The translations under genes were made by a program, and so were the position numbers. This document shows positions 56,665 through 64,000 of a stretch of DNA of 64,000 nt, piece after piece. Source of the DNA: Bugula neritina (taxonomy: Eukaryota; Bryozoa; Gymnolaemata; Cheilostomatida; Bugulidae); NCBI GenBank assembly GCA_964035545.1, contig OZ037773.1, positions 815,751 to 879,750 of the forward strand. Reading direction: 5' to 3'. The first letter of the stretch is position 1. Each line of letters opens with the position of its first letter. The notes under the pieces were generated by a model. It had not been told where the DNA came from. It was given only the letters and a program-made list of their open reading frames with translations, and searched no databases.

Positions 56665-59600
56665 CTATAACTGATGTCCTTCACAATGCCTCCCATACAG
56701 AGTAATTAAATGGTAGGGCAGAAAGCCTGTATCCCCAAAACTCTCTAAGGTAACGATGCCGTCATGATGAATCTTAATCCAGGTGATGCTGGCATTATAT
56801 GCCTCGATATTCAGGTGGGCGTCAATAGGCAGCTGCAGTGACCTACAGCAAACAATATTCAAGCCTTAAAATAGAACAACTCTAAACATGATTGTGATTC
56901 ACTTGGGAAACCTTTCAAGGTCAGCGTAATGTCACATTAGATAAGAGTTGCCCGATTCTGACAAATAACAACTGTGACTTTCTTCTGACCAGCAAACATT
57001 TTCTATTTTACAGATTATGGGAGAGACAGTTAATTGAATGAAGACTCCCACAATAATGAGCGTCATCTTTGATATCACATGCACTTATTCCCTCACTTTG
57101 CCAACCGGTAGGCCGTAACGTAAAATGTTAGCCATTTTTAATGTGTCCAAGCTAAAGTTCTCAATTGTGCTATTGGGTACGATCTATGACACCTCATTGG
57201 ACATTTATATCAAATGAATTTACGTGAATGTCTTCCTATCCAATAGGAGCCCACCGCAACTTTTTTTTAATCAAGCATTGCTTGATCCTAACGCACTGCA
57301 ACGCAGTAAGGGAAGCTTGGTCATTTCTAAAAATGGCTGACATTTGCTGTTAGAGCCTACAGTGCGGCAAAGTGTGTTTAGGCCCTAGGGAGATAGACTG
57401 CAGCCTCACCTCAACACAAAATAGCGTATGATGTTTCCGTGGCAACAAAGGATGTCCCAAGAATCTTCCGTCTGAGACGGCTCAGCTCGGTGAAAGTACT
57501 TCCTGAATGCAGCCTCCAATCGGGCACCGTCAATGAATCTGCTCTAAAAATGTTACACTGCTGAGCTGTGATGATGAAACAGGTAAATAAATACTACTAC
57601 TGAGAGGGTGGATGGTACACTACCATCTATGGGAGTGGATGGTAGACTAGTATCTAGGGGCTCATGATACACCACTACATAGGGGGGGTCACGATATACT
57701 ACATCTAAGCCATAGGAGATGATGCACAGCAGCTGCTGTAAAAAAAGAAACCATACTGGGGCAACAACTGCATATCCTTACCACAAGGAACAGGCAACAG
57801 CGTGCAATGCTACTTTGTAACAAAATTAAATGTCTTATTTTTTGAAAAAAAGAGGACAACTCCTAAGTGGTTGCTGAAAGGTTAAATCACAGACTAATTG
57901 CTACTAGGGGTGGATTATACACCCCTGATTAATCCCATAGAATAGCATTATGCAATCATCACTAACCGAAAGCGAGGGCTCCCATTCTTCCTCTGTTTTT
58001 GGTTCGGGTGGCGTCTCTGGGTGCCCTTCCTCAAGCAACATGCAACCTCTTGTTGACACATCTGTACGGAGATACATAAACTGAGTTAAAGTAAAACTGT
58101 ATATATGCATGCAGTCATCAACTGTGCAGAATAAGTCTGTCTACAATATAATGTAAGTATAACAAATGGTTTTGTGTAGACGTGTTTTCAACAACTTATG
58201 AGTTTTATAGACTGTCTATACTGATGATGTATTCCAACTCTGGACTGTGGCATTTGAAACTAATACTAACTGTCAATTTGTATAATTATTAATTAATACA
58301 GGTTAATAACAAAGTTTGAAACACAGGCTATATGTTTGACAAAATAGATGAAGTAGTTCTGTGAAAGATATTATTAGTCATGAGATATTGAACATGGAGA
58401 CATTTTAATGGCCTATCTTTAATGCACAATAATAATTTAGCAGCTTCACATTATTTTAATTGGAAAACGGGCTAACTCTAACGAGTAGTGATATTCTTAT
58501 TTATTAGAATAATATTTTATATTTTATCTTCACAGACTGATATTATCAACTAATATGAGTATTACAACAATCAGCCTAGAGGTAATATGTTGTGATGTGA
58601 CCAGAGTTTAAATCTAATCATATTGATAAATAAAATACAAAACCAAAAACAAATTACTTTATTGTCAATTTGCATTCATTTTAAATTAAATCTCAAATCT
58701 CATAAATCTTTGATTCGGTTATTATTTATTATCAATTAGCCAAAAACTTAAAAAGAGCTAAAGTACAAATTGTTAAAATTCAGCAATAAAAAATATAACA
58801 ATTATTAAATTAAATAATTTACAATATACCAACAATAACATTTACTATTCTAATCCCCCTGCTATAACCACTGAGTAAAGCTGTTGTATAAGAATACCAG
58901 AATGGTATCTAAGTGACCTAAACAAAGACAAAAAACATGCCACATTTTCTGAAAGTTACAGCTAACATCATTTACCAATGGTAATACTTACTATCATCTC
59001 AACAAAATATCAACAGCACAACCAAACTCACCACTCTCATGAAGTACAAAGCCAATTGACAAATCCAATATTGGAATTATTTTAGTCAAAATGTTTGCAA
59101 AAATTGCTCAGTTTTGCTTTTCATTCATAGTTAGTGACAAACATAAATTACACATGTATTAGCATTGGGAAAACTGCTGTATATAATCTAAATATGCTGT
59201 GTTAATTATTTGATTCCCAAAATTAAAAACATAAAAAGTCTATTAAAATAACTTTATTAGAAATTACATTTCGGTAACAACTGGTAAACTGTAAATGGCG
59301 AAGGTGCTCGTACCATAGTACTATGTTAGAGAGTGGTTTTCCACTATGCACTAAGTTTAAACCAAACCTGCAGGAAGGCAAGCACTGGACTATATTATTA
59401 AATTATACTGATTTCAGTAAACTGATGCAAAGCCTCTTTAGAATATTTTGAATTCATAGTGCATGGAAATCTCACCAACTATTTGCCCAGTGAATATTTT
59501 CAAACAGGATTGTGTTTCAACTACACTGCTGTTTCCAAAAGGAAAGATAACTCCTGCTAACCATTGAAATCAGATGACAAGAAACTTGTCAATTGGGCTA

Positions 59601-61459
59601 AATTCTATTCTTAAATAATGACACTATTATAAAACACTTACTTTTAAAATATTTGCTAATGATTTGACCAGTTTGAGTAGCCCTGGGTTTGGTGGACCAG
59701 ACTATTGAGGTGATGGGGAGATTCAGACTGCTCAGGTGTTTCCCAGCCAACTCCGCTTGAGCCACACCTACAACCAGCCACCACATTCTACCAGACGGTA
59801 CGCTTGGCGAAACACACCTCACTCTGGTACAAACAGTTTTGCATAGAATACAGCAAATTATGTTTTAGTTTTCAACACATAAAAATTGCAAGAACAATGT
59901 CTTCTAAGCATTTCAACACATACAATACAACACAATGGACTAGCAGTATGAGACATGTTGAATTTATCCTACAACTAATGGTACTGATGTTACAAAGAGT
60001 ATTTCATAGTTTAATCACAGACACAACTATCTGTATATAAAAATACTATCTCTGTGTGATCAATCTTGCTTTATACCGGGAAATAAAAAGACACATAATG
60101 AAGTAATATAAACTACTACCATGACTCACTACTACCATGACTCACTACTATCATGACTCAATACTACAATGACTCACTACTACCACGACTCACTACTACC
60201 ACCACTCACTACTACCATGACTCACTACTACCATGACCCACTACTACCATGACTCACTACTACCATGACTGGCTACTACCATGACTCACTACTACCATGA
60301 CTCACTACTACCATGACTCACTACTACTACTACGACTCACTACTACCATGACTCATCACTACCATGACTTACTACTACTATGACTCATTACTACCACGAC
60401 TCACTACTACCATGACTCACCACTGCCATGACTCACTACTACTACGACTCACTACTACCATGACTCATCACTACCATGACTCACTACTACCATGACTCAC
60501 TACTACCATGACTCACTACTACCATGACTCACTACTACCATGACTCATTACTACCATGACTCGCTACTACCATGACTCACCACTACCATGACTCACCACT
60601 ACTGTGACTCACTACTACCATGACTCACTACTACTGTGACTCACCACTACCACGACTCACCATTGTTGTCAAGGAGTTTTGTTGTATTCTGCAGATAAGA
60701 ACCGTGTCTGATGAGGAGAATATTCCTAACTGCACGAGGCTGATACTCAATCACGTCTCTCTCATATCGCTCTCTTTCTCTTAAACTGTTAGATCTTATA
60801 GGTTTCACTGAGCTCTCTACAGATCTCCTGCAGCAGAAACATCTTGCCAAAACATTATATTGACCTTGAATTGGGTATATTTATGGCTTTCTTGCAGCAC
60901 TTTTAAAATTAAAAAAAAACTGCCAAAAGTCTAAAATTTAATAATTTGTGTACAATGCATGTTATCAGGAAACTTTGTATTTGTTGAATTATAATGGTTC
61001 AGAATGCAAATAATTGTACACCGAAAAGGCAGCAGAAATATATTTCTGAATTATAGGACCAGGTTATTCTATACGAAATGTTTTACATAGAATAACCTGG
61101 TCCTATGACAGAAGAGATGGAAGGTAATCGGCATACAAGAAAATCAAACTGAATGCCAAAGTATACTAAACACAAGGCTACATCAGCTACTGAACCCAAG
61201 CCTACATATTCTACGGAACCCAAAACTACACCTGCTGTGTTCCTTACTGTAGCATGCCAGTTGAAAAGAGTTCTAGAGCACAGGGTTATTTTTGTAGAAA
61301 GGAGATATCTTACCTGTCCCAATTATAGTCCCAAGGGGAACGCAAAGGGAAATGGGACTCATTCGACTGCAAATCTTTCTTCATTAGTGAATTATAACCT
61401 AAACATATGCCTGCAGTTGCTGCAACACTAACAGTCACTCGTGCAAACCTTGAGGCCAT
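56665..61459 (-). CDS. PGAM5: Mitochondrial Ser/Thr protein phosphatase PGAM5
   Basis: Six exons: 61314-61459, 60661-60827, 59642-59767, 57967-58061, 57410-57543, 56665-56842; total 846 nt, 281 residues, close to the 289 of human PGAM5. Exon 1 has the N-terminal membrane segment ([15 protein letters not shown], residues 8-22) and the multimerisation motif WDYNWD at 43-48. Exon 2 holds the catalytic LIRHG (His90), exon 3 QAELAGKHL and STKPRATQT, exon 4 the LLEEGHPE loop, exon 5 [16 protein letters not shown] and the second catalytic His (CCHGNIIRY, His213), exon 6 [12 protein letters not shown] near the C terminus. PGAM5 is a histidine-phosphatase-superfamily protein phosphatase of mitochondrial membranes, known to act on mitophagy, fission and KEAP1/NRF2 signalling. 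All key residues are present and all junctions keep frame. Confidence 0.96.
60110..60660 (-). repeat. 16-bp minisatellite beginning at the PGAM5 exon 2 donor
   Basis: About 34 copies of a unit that on the plus strand reads GACTCACTACTACCAT. On the minus strand each unit contains GTGAGT. The true donor of PGAM5 exon 2 (AATG|GTGAGT at 60661/60660) is the first unit of the array, so the intron opens with a ladder of consensus-like donors. Confidence 0.88.
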
Positions 61460-63189
61460 ACTCTGTTATCTGAAATTAACATTTTACTTGTAATTCAAAA
61501 TCAGCAAGATCAAACACTAGGCTATATAAAATAGGCTCAGGCTACAATTATACAGATCTAGATCTAACCATTTAACAAGTATTAGCTGGTTATTTGCGAT
61601 GAAAAGCTTAAAATCAAATTAAATAAATTCTGAAAATTAATGGCTGCAAATTTTCAATGTATGAACACAACTTTCAAGTTCAAACACCTCACTAACTTGA
61701 AATACCTATAACTAGGAGGGATGTAAAATAATTGCTCTCCACTGAAAATCAAACCACAGACTTTCAGCTTGCAAGCAGGCGCCACACGGGGGTCACTGGG
61801 TAAACTCAACACTACAAGAGAGGTTAGGATAAGTTTAGATTTTAGAAGATGAAAGCTCAGAAATTTGTAGTGAAGGGTTTGAAGTCTAAGGAGTTAAAGA
61901 AGACAGGTTAAACAAAACAGACTTTTTTCATGCGTCCCTATTAGTTCACTTCCAATTGAGACCTCGAACGCCACAAAGTACATTCTTTAAAATAATTATT
62001 AAGCCAAACCCTGTGGAACTTTACAGTTTGGTCATTATGCAAAACACAAACTAGGAACAAAATTGTTCGTTATGAGATATTGATGCATAACTAATAAATT
62101 AAAACTCGAAGAAATGTAACACGTTAAATTTGAAACCAAACTCGATAACATTTATCTGATTGTTAGTTTATTAGGTATTTTGTTGCAGAAACTAAAATAT
62201 AAATATTATCAATAGTTTGGTGGGTCTAGTATGCTAATATTGGTAATCTGAGTCACAATAGACAAGAGTCGGTAGTTCTTTATCGTGCAAGTTGGTGTCC
62301 TGAACTGATAGCAGTTAATATTTGGCGGCTTAGCGCACACTTATGTTACATTGGAAAATTCTAACAAAATGATAACTATTACATTGAATAATTTGTTACA
62401 AATCAGCTAACATGTGTTTGATTAAAACAATGCTATATTATTGCAAATTACCAATAGTTGTGGGTCATAAAAATCAAACTATGTATGTAAGTGGTTTACA
62501 ATACACATGTCTATTATTCAACTATGCTGTAACTGCAATTATTTTTTTCATTTATATATTTTGAGTTGAAAATGTTGGTGAGCATTGCAACTAGTGCTTG
62601 ACCTACTTCCCTGCCCATCGGGTGATTGAAATTCTTGCCCTAGCTTTGCTCAGTAAATGATAAAAAAACAGCTTTTTTAGCTCAATATTTAAGGTCATCT
62701 AAAAGCTATTTTAATATTTTGATGTTTACTATTTTAATAAAAAATCATGTTGACTCTTGATATCTGTATAGCAAGATAGCTGTATCTATAAGCTTACAGA
62801 GAGTAGCTAGTATTTATCTACACCCTTTCAATGATTAACATGTACTCTACAGCTGCTTAGAATACAATGTAGTACAACTTGTTAATACTCGAATACTTTT
62901 GAGACAGCAATAAATTTTAGCATACGTCATCAAGCAATGCAGCTTTCATCACAGACATTTACATATTTTATGTGAAAGAATGATTACTGTTAAGCTTCAT
63001 ATTTTTAAATACATGTGTTTTCAATTTTAATTAGCATATTTATATGGTGATGCAGTCAGGTTGTAGGCTCTATGTCGTGAGATGCAGACGCTTCTTTCTC
63101 TGGTAATATAATTAAAAATTCAGCAAGCTATCCAACTCCACATAACTCACTGCAGTTTTAATTATATTACTGGAAGAAGAGTCTACAAT
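61460..63189. other. Spacer upstream of PGAM5
   Basis: No coding segment seen apart from a SINE remnant at 61,735-61,880. The PGAM5 promoter should lie in the first few hundred bases. Confidence 0.5.
61735..61880 (-). mobile_element. Truncated SINE of the 3.3-kb family
   Basis: On the minus strand it repeats the GTAGTG...ACCCAGT, GTGGCGCCTGCTTGCAAG and AAAGTCTGTGGTTTGAT series of the copies at 3,283-3,650, with a short internal deletion. Confidence 0.6.
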
Positions 63190-63740
63190 TTTCGGTAAAA
63201 ATGGCACCGTAAAAATGGAACAGGTAATAATGGCATAGGTAATAACAGCATAAATGGAAAATAGGTAAAATGGAACACTGATGTTAAATTTTTCCAAACC
63301 CCCAACTTTTAAACCCCATCCCCAAACCTGAATCTTCATTCCAAACCCCCAACCACCACTACATACCCTAATATTGAAAAGATTCCATTTTTACGGTTTT
63401 ATCACAGATAGACAGTTTCCAGTTAGACGCTTTCCAGTTAGACAATATTTTTTATTTGAGTACAATCTATATAGTAACATACCTATATATACCTATAAAA
63501 CTGTTTATTGATTGCTAAACATGAAATCATAGCTCATATGAATTATCTGGAATATTATTCTAATTTTCACAAACTTGTGTGGGACAAAAAAAAACAGGAA
63601 TATATTAATAATAGGCATTATCTTTAAATAATTATCTCTAAAATAAATAAATAGCATCTAACTGGGAAGCGTCCAAGTGGGAAGCGCCTAAGTGGAAAGT
63701 TTAGCCTAGCGTCTAACTGGAAATCGTCTATATGGGATGA
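63190..63740. mobile_element. Nested MITE-like inverted repeats
   Basis: ATAGAC..TTTCCAGTTAGACGCT near 63,408-63,445 is repeated inverted at 63,640-63,735 in several short blocks. A second inverted pair, GGTAAAAATGG...CGTAAAAATGGAA at 63,195 and CCATTTTTACGG at 63,385, lies beside it. No coding potential. Confidence 0.45.
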
Positions 63741-64000
63741 CACTGATTATAATATGACTGCCTTTTATTGAAGTTTATTAGTAACTGAACAATGAAATTG
63801 CATTTAAAATGATGCAATGACAAGTGACACATTGGTTGAAGTGCCCGGTAAAAATAGAGCAGGTAATGATGACACAATTGGAAAATCAGGTGAAAATGTT
63901 AATTTCTCATTGGTTTCTGATGGAGCCGAATCCCCCTATAGTAATTTTGTAACAGCTAGCACACAGCATAAAATTATAACACTACATTATATTAATTCAA

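Noticed and set aside
61083-61431. ORFs overlapping PGAM5 exon 1 on either strand
   Set aside because: The WDYNWD frame with its ATG at 61459 and donor at 61314 explains the coding signal; the others are shadows or intron.

Overview
The window is nuclear DNA of an animal. Genes are split into many small exons with GT-AG introns, the DNA is AT-rich with long (TA)n tracts and minisatellites, and Penelope-like retroelements, tRNA-type SINEs and MITEs sit in the introns. One gene is a clear metazoan PGAM5. An invertebrate, probably a lophotrochozoan, fits best; the sequence alone does not fix the phylum.

Most of the window (1-51,241) holds two very large, divergently transcribed receptor-like genes. 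The minus-strand gene starts at 19,234 (signal peptide) and runs off the left edge; I could place 20 exons (1,861 residues). The plus-strand gene runs from 25,813 to a stop at 51,241; I place 33 exons, and the CDS sums to 7,494 nt (2,497 residues). Both are built from phase-1 exons: one-exon Ig-like modules with four cysteines, two-exon Ig-like modules, and one Thr/Pro/Ala mucin exon made of an 18-bp tandem repeat. The plus gene also has an N-terminal extension that may be a beta-propeller, a Thr-rich stalk, one transmembrane helix and a short tail. Exons 11-20 of the minus gene (341-6,996) match exons 17-26 of the plus gene (39,148-46,892) in order, so the genes are arms of an inverted duplication. 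Some exon pairs are almost identical and others are strongly diverged, sometimes with a sharp break inside one exon.

A third gene (complement 53,002-54,829) encodes a signal peptide, a 300-residue mucin-like repeat ectodomain and a transmembrane helix. It ends in almost the same cytoplasmic tail as the plus-strand Ig gene (core KIDPNIDFIYNK). These genes therefore look like one cluster of surface proteins with a shared tail and variable ectodomains. A recognition or adhesion role is plausible, but that is inference.

PGAM5 (complement 56,665-61,459, six exons, 281 residues) is complete and is the only recognisable housekeeping gene. One of its introns starts inside a minisatellite whose every unit contains a GTGAGT splice-donor motif.

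The rest is mobile or repetitive: Penelope-like fragments at 7.1-9.1 kb and 30.6-32.25 kb with hammerhead-ribozyme motifs, several SINE copies, a 1.3-kb TIR element with a G-rich terminus (21.7-23.05 kb), a hAT transposase relic (24.3-25.4 kb), a long-TIR foldback element (13.4-13.6 kb), other MITEs, and about a dozen tandem repeats. I see no convincing gene in 19.3-25.8 kb, 51.5-53.0 kb, 54.9-56.6 kb or 61.5-64 kb.
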